Below are positions 53,402-63,814 of a stretch of 64,000 nt of DNA, piece after piece (position 1 is the first letter of the stretch; every line of letters begins with the position of its first letter). This stretch comes from Gemmata palustris (GTDB taxonomy: Bacteria > Planctomycetota > Planctomycetia > Gemmatales > Gemmataceae): positions 7,827,299 through 7,891,298 of the forward strand of contig NZ_JAGKQQ010000001.1 of assembly GCF_017939745.1 (NCBI RefSeq), written 5' to 3'. The notes beneath the pieces are model-generated. The model saw only the letters and a list, made by a program, of their open reading frames with translations, had not been told where the DNA came from and ran no database searches. The position numbers and the translations under genes were made by a program.

Positions 53402-53698
53402 AGCCCTCCGCGATTTCATCCCGGGCTATTCCCGGTGGTCCTCCTAACACAGCTCCCAGCAAATGCGGACGTGGTATTGCGGGAGGCGTGGGGATAGACC
53501 GGGCGGGCTAACACGTCAGGCCGGGGCGAAACGACCGAGTCGCGGGTTCCAGGGCGGTTGGAGGGGAAAGGAGTTGCGGGGAGCGGGGCGGGGGCGGTAC
53601 CCTGCGCGTGAGGCCGACCGGCGGGCTCGCGGAATCATGGATTATCCCGCTCGAGAGGCCCCGCACTCTCAGCCGGGCTCCCCGTGGAATCACGACCC
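53402..53698. other. 297-bp gap, nothing recognised
   Basis: GC-rich sequence with runs such as GGGGAGCGGGGCGGGGGCGG. No reading frame has a credible start and product. It may hold the promoter of the AlkD-like gene. Confidence 0.5.
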
Positions 53699-54364
53699 AT
53701 GACCCTCAATGAAACTCTCGAGCAGCTCAAAGTGCTCGGCAACGCGACGACGCGGGCGCACAACACCAAGTACGGTGCGGGCGGCAATCAGTTCGGCGTC
53801 AAGCTCGGAGACATTCGCGCGCTGGCGAAGAAGATCAAGACCAACCACGAGCTGGCCACGTCCCTCTGGGAGACGGGTAACGTCGACGCCCAGCTCCTGG
53901 CGACCCTCCTGCTCAAACCCAAGACGCTGTCGGCCCAAGAGGTGGATCGGCTGGTGCGGTCCGTCACCTTTGCGCACGCGGCGGACTGGTTCAATTCCTA
54001 TGTCGTCAAGCAGCACCCCGACAAGGAGGCTCTGCGCCGGGAATGGATGGCCGCGGACGACCGCTGGGCCGCACGTGCCGGATGGAGTCTCACCGCGGAG
54101 CGGGTTGTGAAGAGTCCCGGGGGGCTCGATCTCGCAGCGCTGCTGGATCGCATCGAGTCCGAAATGGGCCGTGCCGATCCCGTGGTGCAGTGGACGATGA
54201 ACAGCACTCTTGCGGAAATCGGAATCCACTTCCCAAAACTCCGCAAGCGGGCTCTCTCCATTGGAGAGACATTGGGAATCTATCGCGACTATCCTTGTTC
54301 CAAAGGATGCACATCGCCATTTGCCCCGATCTGGATCAACGAAATGGTGCGGCGCCAAGGTTGA
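53699..54364 (+). CDS. DNA alkylation repair (AlkD-like) protein, copy 2
   Basis: 221 residues: MTLNETLEQLKVLGNATTRA, FGVKLGDIRALAKKIKTNHELATSLWETGNVDAQLLATLLL. It shares the register of copy 1 (22969-23676), and ends with CSKGCTSPFAPIWINEMVRR, a C-terminus missing in copy 1. The fold is probably HEAT-like; the catalytic state is unknown. Confidence 0.8.
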   Translation: MTLNETLEQLKVLGNATTRAHNTKYGAGGNQFGVKLGDIRALAKKIKTNHELATSLWETGNVDAQLLATLLLKPKTLSAQEVDRLVRSVTFAHAADWFNSYVVKQHPDKEALRREWMAADDRWAARAGWSLTAERVVKSPGGLDLAALLDRIESEMGRADPVVQWTMNSTLAEIGIHFPKLRKRALSIGETLGIYRDYPCSKGCTSPFAPIWINEMVRRQG

Positions 54365-54400
54365 GCGAGTACCGCCGGATTGCGAGATAACCAAGCGTCG

Positions 54401-54448
54401 CACCTGACCGGGCCGGCGTCGCGTTCGTTCCAACCGGCCCGGCAGGTG
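54401..54448. repeat. Short palindrome CACCTGACCGGGCCGG
   Basis: CACCTGACCGGGCCGG and CCGGCCCGGCAGGTG pair over 15 bp with one bulged base, with a 17-base loop. It lies between the AlkD-like and CPBP genes and may be another repeat family. Confidence 0.65.
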
Positions 54449-54523
54449 AACGCAGTCGTTCGGCGGCACCGGGGTAGCTCTCCGGAGTTGGATGTTTGGT
54501 TCCAGACAGCCAGCGGGGTGCCG

Positions 54524-55342
54524 ATGGCCACGCCTCTCGACCTGCTCTACGTGGCCCTGTTCGCGGCCGCCGTGCCGCTGTACGACTACGTCGTCTCCTG
54601 GCCCGCGTTCCGCCGCCGGTTGCAAACTGACCCAACCCGAGCGAAGACGCGGTTCTGGGCGATGTCGATCGGTTGGATCTGGGCGCTGGTCGCGATCGGG
54701 TCCGCGCTCTGGCTGTCCAACGACCGATCCTGGGCGGCGCTCGGATTCTCAGTGCCCGGCGGCTGGCGGTTGTGGGCGTCCGTCGCTTTGGTCCAGTTGC
54801 TGGTGACTTATGTCGCTCTGACGATCGTAACGGTCGCGCGCGACCCTGCGGCAAGGGCGAGCGTGCGGGAACAGATCGGAAAACTCACCGCCGCCACCAT
54901 GCCGCGGACGCGGGCGGAACTGTACTGGTTCGGCGGTGTGGCGCTGACCGCGGGGTTCTGTGAAGAGTTCCTGTTTCGCGGATACTTCATCTGGGTCTTC
55001 GCGCCGTGGATCGGCTGGTGGGGTGCTGCGGCGGTGTCTGTTCTGGTCTTCGCGGGGCTGCACGCTTATCAGGGATGGAGCGGCGTCCTGCGTGTCGGAA
55101 TCCTCGGGGTGTTCTTCACACTGGTCGTGGCGATTTTCAACTCCCTTTGGCCGGCGATCGCGCTGCACGCCCTTGTAGACCTCCACGGCGGGATTCTCGC
55201 GTGGCTGGCGCTGCGCGGGGAGCCGGCAAACGGTGGCGAGGAGGAAGGCGCAAAGCAACCGGAACCGCAATCGGCGCCGGGTATTGAATCGGATCCACTT
55301 CGGTCCGAACCAGGCGCGGCAGCAGACCGCGGGGGCACGTAG
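54524..55342 (+). CDS. CPBP family intramembrane glutamic protease
   Basis: 272 residues with about seven hydrophobic segments. The family motif EExxxR is clear (GFCEEFLFRGYFIW), with later His in FAGLHAYQG and IALHALVDLHGG. CPBP/Rce1 enzymes cleave within membranes. The C-terminus is a Glu/Pro tail. The ATG at 54524 (MATPLDLLY) is chosen because the upstream extension looks like repeat sequence. Confidence 0.9.
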   Translation: MATPLDLLYVALFAAAVPLYDYVVSWPAFRRRLQTDPTRAKTRFWAMSIGWIWALVAIGSALWLSNDRSWAALGFSVPGGWRLWASVALVQLLVTYVALTIVTVARDPAARASVREQIGKLTAATMPRTRAELYWFGGVALTAGFCEEFLFRGYFIWVFAPWIGWWGAAAVSVLVFAGLHAYQGWSGVLRVGILGVFFTLVVAIFNSLWPAIALHALVDLHGGILAWLALRGEPANGGEEEGAKQPEPQSAPGIESDPLRSEPGAAADRGGT

Positions 55343-55607
55343 CGCTTCTGCGAATCAGGGCTCCGCGCCCTGCGACTGCCGAGATTGTTCGTTTGTCCCG
55401 CTCAATCCCACCAGCCGGTATCACTTCCACATTTGGCGGGGGGCATGTAGGACCGCAAAACCAATCAATTCATTCCCGTCTTGAACTCGAGGGATTTCCC
55501 CGGTTCGGGGAGTTCCGTGCCACCCCCGGCCACTGTTCGCGGCGCGCGAAAAGCTATATGCCATAACGTGTATCGCCTCAAGCACCCGTGACGCGCACGA
55601 CTACGCG
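55343..55607. other. 265-bp gap upstream of the pfaD-like gene
   Basis: No gene is seen. AGCTATATGCC near 55550 could be a -10-like sequence, but this is not safe. Confidence 0.4.
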
Positions 55608-57263
55608 ATGACCCATTCGGCCGGCACTCTCGGCAGCCCGCCCGCGCTCGGACATTGGACTCCGACCAGCGCGCCCCCATCCGGTACGCCCGACGCGGTC
55701 CGAAACGCGATCAGCGACCTGCACTCACCGGTCGTGGTCGTTCGCACCGGCACCGGTTTCGCGGTCGCGCGGGGCGGTTCGGCCTCCCTCGGGGCGCAAC
55801 CGGGCGCAAAAGACGGCTACCCCATCGCGGCGTACCTTCCGCCGCTGCCGCCCGAACACCTCGGCGACCCCGCGTTCCTGCGGGACCAGTCGCTCCGCTA
55901 CCCGTACATGACCGGGGCGATGGCCAACGGCATCGCGTCCGCCGAGATCGTGGAAGCGATGGGCCGGGCCGGGATGCTCGGTAGCTTCGGGGCCGCCGGG
56001 CAGTCGCTCGAACGCATTACCGTGGCGATCGACCGGTTGAAGGCCAATCTCGGTACTCTGCCGTACTGCATCAACCTGATTCACAGCCCGAACGAACCGG
56101 CCCACGAGATGGCCACGGCCGAGCTGCTGCTGAAAAAGGGCGCGCCGCTCGTCGAGGCCAGTGCGTACCTCGACCTCACGCCCGCGATCGTCCGGTACCG
56201 CGCGGCCGGGTTCCGGGCCAACGCGACCGGGGCCACGGTCCCGACGAACCGGGTCATTGCGAAGATTTCGCGCGTCGAGGTCGCAACGAAGTTCCTCTCG
56301 CCGCCGCCCGAGAAAATCCTCCGCGAATTGGTCTCCGCCGGGCACATCACCGAGCAGCAGGCGGCGCTCGCGGCCAAGTTCCCGGTCGCGGACGACGTGA
56401 CCGTGGAGGCCGATTCCGGCGGGCACACGGACAACCGCCCGGCGATCACGCTATTGCCCACAATTCTAGCACTCCGCGATCGGCTCCAGGCGCAGTTCCA
56501 GTACGAGAACCCTCCGCGCGTAGGATTAGCTGGGGGCATCGCGACGCCCGCGAGCGTGGCCGGTGCGTTCGCGATGGGCGCGGCCTTCGTCGTCACCGGG
56601 AGTGTGAACCAGGCGTGCGTCGAATCGGGCAGTTCCGACCCGGTGCGAAAAATGCTCGCCGAGGCCGGGCAAGCCGACGTGATTATGGCCCCCGCCGCGG
56701 ACATGTTCGAGATGGGCGTGAAGCTCCAGGTGCTCAAGCGCGGCACGATGTTCGCAATGCGGGCGCAAAAGCTGTTCGATTTGTACCGCGGGTACACCAG
56801 TTGGGAAGCGATCCCGGAGGCCGAGCGCGTCCAGGTTGAGAAGACGCACTTCCGCGCCGCGTTCCCGGACGTGTGGGCCCTGACTCGCGAATTTTGGGCC
56901 AAGCGCGAACCCGGACAGTTACAGCGGGCCGAAGCGGACCCGCGCCACCGCATGGCGCTGGTGTTCCGCTGGTACCTGGGCCTGTCGAGCCGGTGGGCGA
57001 ACGCGGGCGAGCCCGGGCGCCAGGTGGACTACCAGGTGTGGTGCGGGCCGGCGATGGGCGCGTTCAACGAGTGGGCGAAGGGCTCGCACCTGGAAGATCC
57101 GAAGAACCGGACCGTGGTCGGGGTCGCGCTGAACTTGCTGTACGGGGCCTGCGTCGTGACCCGGCGCGCGGCGCTGCGGCAGCAGGGCGTGAATTTGCCG
57201 GACGAGTGCTTCCCGCTGGCCCCGCTCGCCACGGACGAGGTGGCCGGGCGGCTCCGCGCTTAA
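55608..57263 (+). CDS. pfaD: PfaD family enoyl reductase / NPD-like flavoprotein
   Basis: 551 residues. PYMTGAMANGIASAEIVEAMGRAGMLGSFGAAG, LPYCINLIHSPNEPAHEMATAELLL, VTVEADSGGHTDNRPAITLLP, VGLAGGIATPASVAGAFAMGAAFVVTGSVNQ and YQVWCGPAMGAFNEWAKGS are the PfaD signatures. It is an FMN TIM-barrel, in PUFA synthases the trans-acting enoyl reductase. It lies 27 bp before the large synthase, so they form one operon. Here it comes first rather than last as in marine pfaABCDE loci. Confidence 0.93.
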   Translation: MTHSAGTLGSPPALGHWTPTSAPPSGTPDAVRNAISDLHSPVVVVRTGTGFAVARGGSASLGAQPGAKDGYPIAAYLPPLPPEHLGDPAFLRDQSLRYPYMTGAMANGIASAEIVEAMGRAGMLGSFGAAGQSLERITVAIDRLKANLGTLPYCINLIHSPNEPAHEMATAELLLKKGAPLVEASAYLDLTPAIVRYRAAGFRANATGATVPTNRVIAKISRVEVATKFLSPPPEKILRELVSAGHITEQQAALAAKFPVADDVTVEADSGGHTDNRPAITLLPTILALRDRLQAQFQYENPPRVGLAGGIATPASVAGAFAMGAAFVVTGSVNQACVESGSSDPVRKMLAEAGQADVIMAPAADMFEMGVKLQVLKRGTMFAMRAQKLFDLYRGYTSWEAIPEAERVQVEKTHFRAAFPDVWALTREFWAKREPGQLQRAEADPRHRMALVFRWYLGLSSRWANAGEPGRQVDYQVWCGPAMGAFNEWAKGSHLEDPKNRTVVGVALNLLYGACVVTRRAALRQQGVNLPDECFPLAPLATDEVAGRLRA

Positions 57264-57290
57264 CGTTTCACGCCCGAAGACAGAGACACG

Positions 57291-60200
57291 ATGACACGAA
57301 CTGCCGACGCACAACCCGATACGTCCCGCCCGAAGCGCGAAACGCGGTTCGAGCCGCTCGCGATCGTCGGCCTCGGGTGCCTGTTCCCGAAGGCCGCCGG
57401 GCCGGGGTTCTTCTGGGCGAACGTGAAGCACGGGGTGGACGGCATCAGCGAGGTGCCGGCCACGCACTGGAACCCGGCCGAGTATTTTGACGCGGACCCC
57501 AAAGCGCCGGACATGACTTACGCGCGCCGCGGCGGGTTCCTCTCCGCGGTCGAGTTCAATCCGCTCGAGTTCGGCATCGCCCCGCGCGACATCGAAGCCA
57601 CCGATACTACACAACTCCTGGGCCTCGTCGCCGCGAAGCAAGCACTCGTGGACGCGGGCGTGCGCTTCGCCGATGCGAAGCCCTCCGCACTCAACGGCAA
57701 GCACCAAAACCGCCCCGTCGTGGACCGTAACCGCGTCTCGGTCATCCTCGGGGTGACGGGCACGCTGGAACTCGTGATCCCGCTCGGCGCGCGGCTCGGC
57801 CACCCGAAGTGGAAACAGGCGATGCGTGATGCGGGCATCCCGGCGGACCTCGCCGACGACGCCGCTGCTCGTATCGCCGAGAGTTACGTCCCCTGGCAGG
57901 AGAACAGCTTCCCGGGCCTGCTCGGGAACGTGGTCGCGGGGCGCATCGCGAACAAGCTCGACCTCGGCGGCACGAACTGCGTCGTCGACGCCGCGTGCGC
58001 CAGTTCGCTGTCCGCGGTCCACCTCGCCGCGCTGGAACTGCAGGCCGGGCGCTGCGACGTGGCCGTCACCGGCGGGTGCGACACGTTCAACGACATCTTC
58101 ATGTACATGTGCTTCAGCAAGACCCCGGCGCTGTCGCCGACGGGGGACGCGAAGCCCTTCGCCGAAGACGGTGACGGCACCATTCTCGGTGAAGGTTTGG
58201 GTATGGTCGTGCTGAAGCGCCTCGCGGACGCGGAGCGCGACGGCGACACGATCTATGCGGTCATGAAGGGCGTCGGGTCGTCGAGCGACGGCAAGGGCAA
58301 CGCGATCTACGCCCCGAGCGCCGCCGGGCAGAAGAAGGCGCTGCTCACCGCATACGACCTCGCGGGGGTGGCGCCGGACACCATCGAACTGGTCGAAGCG
58401 CACGGCACCGGCACGAAGGTCGGCGACACGGTCGAGATCACCGCGCTGACGGACGTGTACACGACGAGCGCCCGTACCGTGGGGGCGCCGAAGCCCCGCC
58501 CGTGGGCCGCGATCGGGTCCGTGAAGTCGCAGATCGGGCACACGAAAGCGGCGGCGGGGGCGGCGTCGCTCATCAAGGCGGCGCTGGCGGTGTACTTCAA
58601 GGTGCTGCCGCCGACGCTGAAGGTCACGCGCCCGGTCGATCCGCTGCTCACGGCCGATACGCCCTTCTACGTGAACGCCGAGATGCGACCGTGGTTGCCG
58701 CGTGCCGAGCACCCGCGGCGCGCGGCGCTGTCCGCGTTCGGGTTCGGCGGGAGCAACTTCCACGCGGTACTCGAAGAACACCGCGCGGAGAAGTTCGAGC
58801 CGGACTGGGACGGTTCGGTCGAAATCGTGGCCCTCGGCGCGAGCACCACGCGGGCACTGGTCGAAGAAATCGATCGCTTGTCGTCGCAGGCGGGCGGTTC
58901 TTCCGCCTGGAGCGCATTCGCGCGGGCGGCCGAAGTTTCACGTGCGTCGTTCGACCCCGCGAGCGCGTGCCGGTTGTGCTTTGCGGTTCACCGCACGCTC
59001 ACCGACCTGCCGAAGTTGCTCGCGAGCGCCAAGGCGCGTCTCGTCGCCGAACCCGATGCGACGAGCTGGCACACCCCGGACGGCGCGCACTTCGGGCGCG
59101 GGGCCGCGCCGGGCAAACTTGCGGTGCTGTTCCCGGGGCAGGGCTCACAGTCCGTCGGGATGCTCCGCGATCTCGCGTGCCTGCTGCCGGAATCGCTCGA
59201 CGCGCTCGCGTCCGCGAACGAAGTCGTCACCGCGTTGACGCACGAAGCGACCAACTCGCGCCGGTTGAGCGATTACATCTACCCGCCGACCACGTTCAGC
59301 GCGGAGCGTAAGAAGGACAACGATCGCGACCTCCGCGACACGCGGAATGCGCAGCCCGCCATTGGCGCGGTGAGCTTCGGCGCCTGGCGCGCACTCGCGG
59401 ACCGCTTCGGCGTGGTGGCCGATGCCTTCGCGGGTCACAGTTACGGCGAACTCGTTGCTCTTGCCGCGGCCGGGCGGCTCGGCGCACGCGACCTGTTCAC
59501 GCTCTCCGGCGTGCGCGGGCAACTCATGGCGAGTCACCGGGCCGGTGATCCGGGCTCGATGCTGGCCGTCCTCGCGCCGCTCGCGGATATCGAAACGGCG
59601 CTCGCGCGTGAAAAGCTCGACGTGGTCGTGGCGAACCGCAACGCGCCGAAGCAGAACGTGCTTTCGGGCTCGACGGCCCACATTGAGCGTGCTGCCAAGT
59701 TGCTGGCCGATGCCGGGATGAAGGCGACGCGGTTGCCGGTCGCGGCGGCGTTCCACTCGGCGCTCGTTGCAGACGCCGCGGGGCCGTTCCGGGCCGCGCT
59801 CGATAACGTTTCGCTCGCGGCCGGCGCGGTTCCGGTTTACGCGAACACGACCGCCGATGCCTACCCCGCCGACGAGCGCGCGGCGAAGGACTTGCTCGCG
59901 AACCAGCTCGCGCGCCCGGTCGCGTTCGTGGAACAGATCCGCGCGATGACCGCGGCCGGCGTTCGGACCTTCGTCGAGGTCGGCCCCGGTTCGGTGCTCA
60001 CACGCTTGGTCGAAGCGATCCTGGCCGATGCGCCGGTCGCGGGGGCCACCGCTTTCGCGCTTGATGCTTCTGGCGGCAAGCGCCCGGGGGCGCTCGATTT
60101 GGGCAACGTCCTGGCGCGGATCGCGGCCACCGGGCACGCGGTCGCGCTCGCGGCCTGGGAGCGGGAGAGCCGCTGCCGCCCGCCCGCGCCGCCGACCGGC

Positions 60201-63200
60201 AAGCCGGGCCTTACTGTGAGCGTGTGCGGGGCGAACTCGGTGACCCCGCGCGAGAAGCGCCCGGCCCGCCCCCAACAACATCTGTCCTCCGCGAACGGGA
60301 ACGGCAAGCCGCACGCCAACGGTCCCGCACTCGCAATTCCGACACGGCCGAAGGGTTCTGTAATGTCCGACGCCGCTTCCGGCCCGACCGACCCGAACGC
60401 GCTAGCCCAAGCGCTCTTCATGACGCAGCAGAGTCTGGCCGCGCTCCAGCGGATGCAGGAGCAGACGGCTTCGCTCCACAAGCAGTTTTTAGAATCGCAG
60501 GAGACGGCCCAGCGCACGCTGCAGACGCTCGTGGACCAGCAACAGACGCTGCTGCTCACGGGCCTCGGTGCGGGCGCGCCGATCACCTCGGCTCCGGTCG
60601 CGTTCACGCTTCCGGCCGCCCCGCCACCGGCGCCCGCGCTTCCGCCGGTAGCACCGCCGCCCGCTGCCCGGCCCGCACCGCCCGCGACGACCATTCTCCC
60701 GGCGTCGGCCCTTCCGAAAGAGGCGTTCGCGCCGCTGCCGCCGCGTGCGTCCAAGCCGTCGGTTCTTCCGCCCGCGCCGCAACCGGCTCCCGTGCCACAA
60801 CCGAAGATCGTTGCCGCACCACCCGCGCCGGCCGCGAGCACGCAAGCTCGGGACAAGATCGCATCGACGTTGTTGTCGGTGGTGTCGGAGAAGACGGGTT
60901 ACCCGGCGGACAGTCTGGACCTGTCGATGTCGTTGGACGCGGACCTGGGTGTGGACTCGATCAAGCGGGTGGAGATCCTGTCGGCGCTGCAGGAGCGTTT
61001 GCCGGAGGCCCCGGCGGTGAAGCCCGAGCACCTGGGTGCGCTGCACACGCTCAAGGACGTGGCCGACTTCCTCGCCGGGCCGCAAGCGCCGGCCACGGCC
61101 AAAATCTCGCTCCTTGATGTGAGCAGCACGTTATCCGTGGGAAAAGCTGAAGCGGGCACGGTACCGGCCCCCGTGTCCGCGCAAACTCCCGCCAAGGCCC
61201 CCGACCTGACCGACACGCGGCCGAGTGGGGTCGCCGGGGGCGCTCCGCGATCGGTCCCGGCCGCTCCGGGGGAGGGTCATCGCCAACCGATCACGTCGGT
61301 TAACACCGATCGCATCGAGCGCAGCGTCCCAAAGGTCGTCGACCTCGATGTGAGCACCCCGCGTGCGCGGCTCCCGCTTCCTGCGGCGAGCGAGTTCTGG
61401 GTCGTGGGCGCGGCCGATGCGCTGACGGGCGCCGTAGCGGAGCGCCTGCGTGCGGCCGGGTTCCGCCCCCAAACCTTTGGCTGGGCCGATGCGCCGGGCA
61501 CGCAGACACTGCCCAAGGGATTGGGCGGGCTGGTGCTGCTCGCGCCCGTCGCACCGGGACCGGATTCGGGCTTCAACCGCCGGGCGTTCGACTGGCTCAA
61601 GGCCGCCGCGAGCAAGTTGCGACAAGCGGGACGCGCGGGCGGCGCGGTGTTCGCCACCGTCGCGCGCCTGGACGGTGCGTTTGGTCTTGCGGACCTGTCC
61701 CCGGACGCCGACCCGACCGCCGGCGGACTCGCCGGGATCGCCAAAACCGCGCGCCACGAGTGGCCGGAAGTGAGCTGCCGGGCGCTGGACCTCTCGCCGG
61801 CCGTCACCGACACCGGCGCCGCGGCCGCTGCGGTCGTTGATGAAGTGCTGTCCGTTGGTCCGCCGGAAGTCGGCATCGCGCCCACGCACCGCTGCACGAT
61901 CGAGTTGGCCCGTGCCGCACGTCGATCGAGCGGCCAGCTCATCAACCTCGGTTCGCGCGACGTGATCTTGGTTACGGGGGGCGCCCGCGGGGTGACCGCC
62001 GAAGTGTCCGTCGCACTGGCCGAGACCTACTGCCCGACACTGATCCTGACCGGGCGCACGCCGACCCCGACGCCGGAACCGGAATACCTCGCGGGGGTGA
62101 CCGCCGAACCGGAGATGAAGAAGGCGATCGCGACCGCACTGGGGGTGGATGGGAACCCGCGCACGGTCGGCGAACTGTACAAGAAAGTGGTCGCGCAGCG
62201 CGAGGTGCGCAACACGATCGAGCGCGTCCAACAAGCCGGGGCGAAGGTCGCGTACTTCCCGGTGGACATCACCGATGGTCGTGCAGTAGCCGACATGTTG
62301 CACCAGGTGCGAGTCAAGTTCGGTCCGGTGTCCGCGCTCGTTCACGGGGCCGGGGTGCTGGCCGACAAGCGCATCGAGGACCTCACCGGCGAGGGCTTCG
62401 ACCACGTCTACGCCACCAAGGTGGACGGGCTGCGCACGCTGCTCGACCTCCTGGGCCACGACGAACTGAAGGCGCTCGTGCTGTTCAGCTCCACGACGGC
62501 CCGGCTCGGGCGCGTGGGGCAACTGGCTTACGCCTGTGCGAACGAGGTGCTGAACAAGACGGCCCAGGTGGAGGCCCGCCGGCGCCCCGGCGCCCGCGTG
62601 TCGGCGATCAACTGGGGCCCGTGGGACGGCGGGATGGTCACGCCGGGGTTGCGGAAGATGTTCGAGTCCGAAGGCGTGGGCACGATCCCGCTGATCGAGG
62701 GCGCGACCTTCTTGGTTCAGGAACTGAACGCCGCGGGCCGCGCGGTGGAAGTGGTCGCACTGGTCAAAGGAACGGGGCGCGCGACGGCCCCGCACACGCC
62801 GCTGCCGATTCCCCCCGCCGCGCCCGTGATGTCCCCGCCCAACCCGCTCCCGTCGGCCGACATGACGGTCGCGTTCGAGCGCGCGGTGGACGTCGCGACG
62901 CACCCGATCCTCAAGTCGCACGTCCTCGACGGGCTCGCGGTGCTTCCCGTGGCTCTTCACCTGGAGTGGCTCGCCCACGCCGCCCTACACGGCAACCCCG
63001 GGTTCCAGTTCCACGGGTTCAACGATTTGCGCGTCACCAGCGGCGTGAAGGTGGAGGCCGGTGCGCCGGTGGCCGTTCGTGCCCTGGCGGGTAAGGCCAC
63101 GAAGCAGGACAAGTTGCTCGTTGTGCCGGTGGAGCTGCGCGGGAAGAAGAAGGACGGGCGCGATGTGATTTACTCGCGGGCCGAGATCGTGCTCGCGTCC

Positions 63201-63716
63201 GGGCTGCCCAAGCCGCCGCCCGCGGACCGCCCGCCGGCCGTTGCGCCGGTGCCCTACGACAAGGCCCGCGCGTACCGCGAGTTCCTGTTCCACGGCCAGG
63301 ACCTGCAGGGCATCGCGCAACTCACCGGGCGCTCGGAGAAGGCGTTCGTGGGCACGTCGTACCCCGCGCCCGCGCCGGCCGACTGGTTCGAGTTCCCGCT
63401 CCGCTCCGGCTGGGTCGCCGACCCGCTGGTGCTCGACGTCGCGTTCCAGATGATGATCCTCTGGACCCAGGGCGCGCACGACTCCGCGTCGCTCCCGAGC
63501 TTCGTCGGGCGGTACCGGCAGTTCCGCAAGACCTACCCCGCGGACCCGGTCACGATCGTCGTCCGCGTCACGCGCGACGACGCCCGGTTCGCGCGAGCGG
63601 ACATTGACTTCCTCGCCGCGGACGGTCAGGTGGTCGCCCAGATGCAGGACTACGAGTGCGTCATGGAGCCGTCGCTCAACGCCTCGTTCCGCAAGAACCA
63701 ACTCGCCTTGAAGTAG
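57291..63716 (+). CDS. Type I PUFA/polyketide synthase, KS-AT-ACP-KR-DH
   Basis: 2141 residues. KS (~25-480): Cys236 in DAACASSLSAV, His371 in EAHGTGTKVGD, His417 in SQIGHTKAAAGA. AT (~605-920): FPGQGSQSVGM and Ser717 in GHSYGELVALAA. A Pro/Ala linker leads to one ACP with Ser1223 in DLGVDSIKRVEILSALQERL. KR (~1350-1800): ILVTGGARGVTAEVSVAL and Tyr1747 in LAYACANEVLNK. A hot-dog DH-like C-terminus has His1871 in THPILKSHVLDG. This is the PfaA-like layout but with one ACP and a DH-like end. It probably makes a lipid or polyketide with PfaD. Confidence 0.92.
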   Translation: MTRTADAQPDTSRPKRETRFEPLAIVGLGCLFPKAAGPGFFWANVKHGVDGISEVPATHWNPAEYFDADPKAPDMTYARRGGFLSAVEFNPLEFGIAPRDIEATDTTQLLGLVAAKQALVDAGVRFADAKPSALNGKHQNRPVVDRNRVSVILGVTGTLELVIPLGARLGHPKWKQAMRDAGIPADLADDAAARIAESYVPWQENSFPGLLGNVVAGRIANKLDLGGTNCVVDAACASSLSAVHLAALELQAGRCDVAVTGGCDTFNDIFMYMCFSKTPALSPTGDAKPFAEDGDGTILGEGLGMVVLKRLADAERDGDTIYAVMKGVGSSSDGKGNAIYAPSAAGQKKALLTAYDLAGVAPDTIELVEAHGTGTKVGDTVEITALTDVYTTSARTVGAPKPRPWAAIGSVKSQIGHTKAAAGAASLIKAALAVYFKVLPPTLKVTRPVDPLLTADTPFYVNAEMRPWLPRAEHPRRAALSAFGFGGSNFHAVLEEHRAEKFEPDWDGSVEIVALGASTTRALVEEIDRLSSQAGGSSAWSAFARAAEVSRASFDPASACRLCFAVHRTLTDLPKLLASAKARLVAEPDATSWHTPDGAHFGRGAAPGKLAVLFPGQGSQSVGMLRDLACLLPESLDALASANEVVTALTHEATNSRRLSDYIYPPTTFSAERKKDNDRDLRDTRNAQPAIGAVSFGAWRALADRFGVVADAFAGHSYGELVALAAAGRLGARDLFTLSGVRGQLMASHRAGDPGSMLAVLAPLADIETALAREKLDVVVANRNAPKQNVLSGSTAHIERAAKLLADAGMKATRLPVAAAFHSALVADAAGPFRAALDNVSLAAGAVPVYANTTADAYPADERAAKDLLANQLARPVAFVEQIRAMTAAGVRTFVEVGPGSVLTRLVEAILADAPVAGATAFALDASGGKRPGALDLGNVLARIAATGHAVALAAWERESRCRPPAPPTGKPGLTVSVCGANSVTPREKRPARPQQHLSSANGNGKPHANGPALAIPTRPKGSVMSDAASGPTDPNALAQALFMTQQSLAALQRMQEQTASLHKQFLESQETAQRTLQTLVDQQQTLLLTGLGAGAPITSAPVAFTLPAAPPPAPALPPVAPPPAARPAPPATTILPASALPKEAFAPLPPRASKPSVLPPAPQPAPVPQPKIVAAPPAPAASTQARDKIASTLLSVVSEKTGYPADSLDLSMSLDADLGVDSIKRVEILSALQERLPEAPAVKPEHLGALHTLKDVADFLAGPQAPATAKISLLDVSSTLSVGKAEAGTVPAPVSAQTPAKAPDLTDTRPSGVAGGAPRSVPAAPGEGHRQPITSVNTDRIERSVPKVVDLDVSTPRARLPLPAASEFWVVGAADALTGAVAERLRAAGFRPQTFGWADAPGTQTLPKGLGGLVLLAPVAPGPDSGFNRRAFDWLKAAASKLRQAGRAGGAVFATVARLDGAFGLADLSPDADPTAGGLAGIAKTARHEWPEVSCRALDLSPAVTDTGAAAAAVVDEVLSVGPPEVGIAPTHRCTIELARAARRSSGQLINLGSRDVILVTGGARGVTAEVSVALAETYCPTLILTGRTPTPTPEPEYLAGVTAEPEMKKAIATALGVDGNPRTVGELYKKVVAQREVRNTIERVQQAGAKVAYFPVDITDGRAVADMLHQVRVKFGPVSALVHGAGVLADKRIEDLTGEGFDHVYATKVDGLRTLLDLLGHDELKALVLFSSTTARLGRVGQLAYACANEVLNKTAQVEARRRPGARVSAINWGPWDGGMVTPGLRKMFESEGVGTIPLIEGATFLVQELNAAGRAVEVVALVKGTGRATAPHTPLPIPPAAPVMSPPNPLPSADMTVAFERAVDVATHPILKSHVLDGLAVLPVALHLEWLAHAALHGNPGFQFHGFNDLRVTSGVKVEAGAPVAVRALAGKATKQDKLLVVPVELRGKKKDGRDVIYSRAEIVLASGLPKPPPADRPPAVAPVPYDKARAYREFLFHGQDLQGIAQLTGRSEKAFVGTSYPAPAPADWFEFPLRSGWVADPLVLDVAFQMMILWTQGAHDSASLPSFVGRYRQFRKTYPADPVTIVVRVTRDDARFARADIDFLAADGQVVAQMQDYECVMEPSLNASFRKNQLALK

Positions 63717-63720
63717 TCAC

Positions 63721-63794
63721 GAGTCGTAAGGTCGAAGGTCGTAAAGTCGAGGCCCCATCGGTTCCTTGGTTTTGACCTTACGACCTTACGACTT
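63721..63794. repeat. GTCGTAAGGTC dyad between the synthase genes
   Basis: GAGTCGTAAGGTCGAAGGTCG (left, from 63721) pairs with GACCTTACGACCTTACGACTT (63774-63794). Each side contains the word twice, allowing alternative registers. Confidence 0.75.
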
Positions 63795-63814
63795 GATGAC
63801 TTGAGACCCCTTTG

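Noticed and set aside
54380..54523. N-terminal extension of the CPBP protease
   Set aside because: The extra 48 residues translate a palindromic repeat and lack a ribosome-binding site; ATG at 54524 gives the normal first membrane helix.
56919..58781. 620-residue open frame on the minus strand opposite pfaD and the synthase
   Set aside because: It is antisense to strongly conserved catalytic motifs, very rich in Arg/His/Asp as GC-rich shadows are, and has no domain.
55600..63716. Typical secondary-metabolite PKS with a named product
   Set aside because: Domains are clear but the product cannot be inferred, and the rest of the locus is outside the window.
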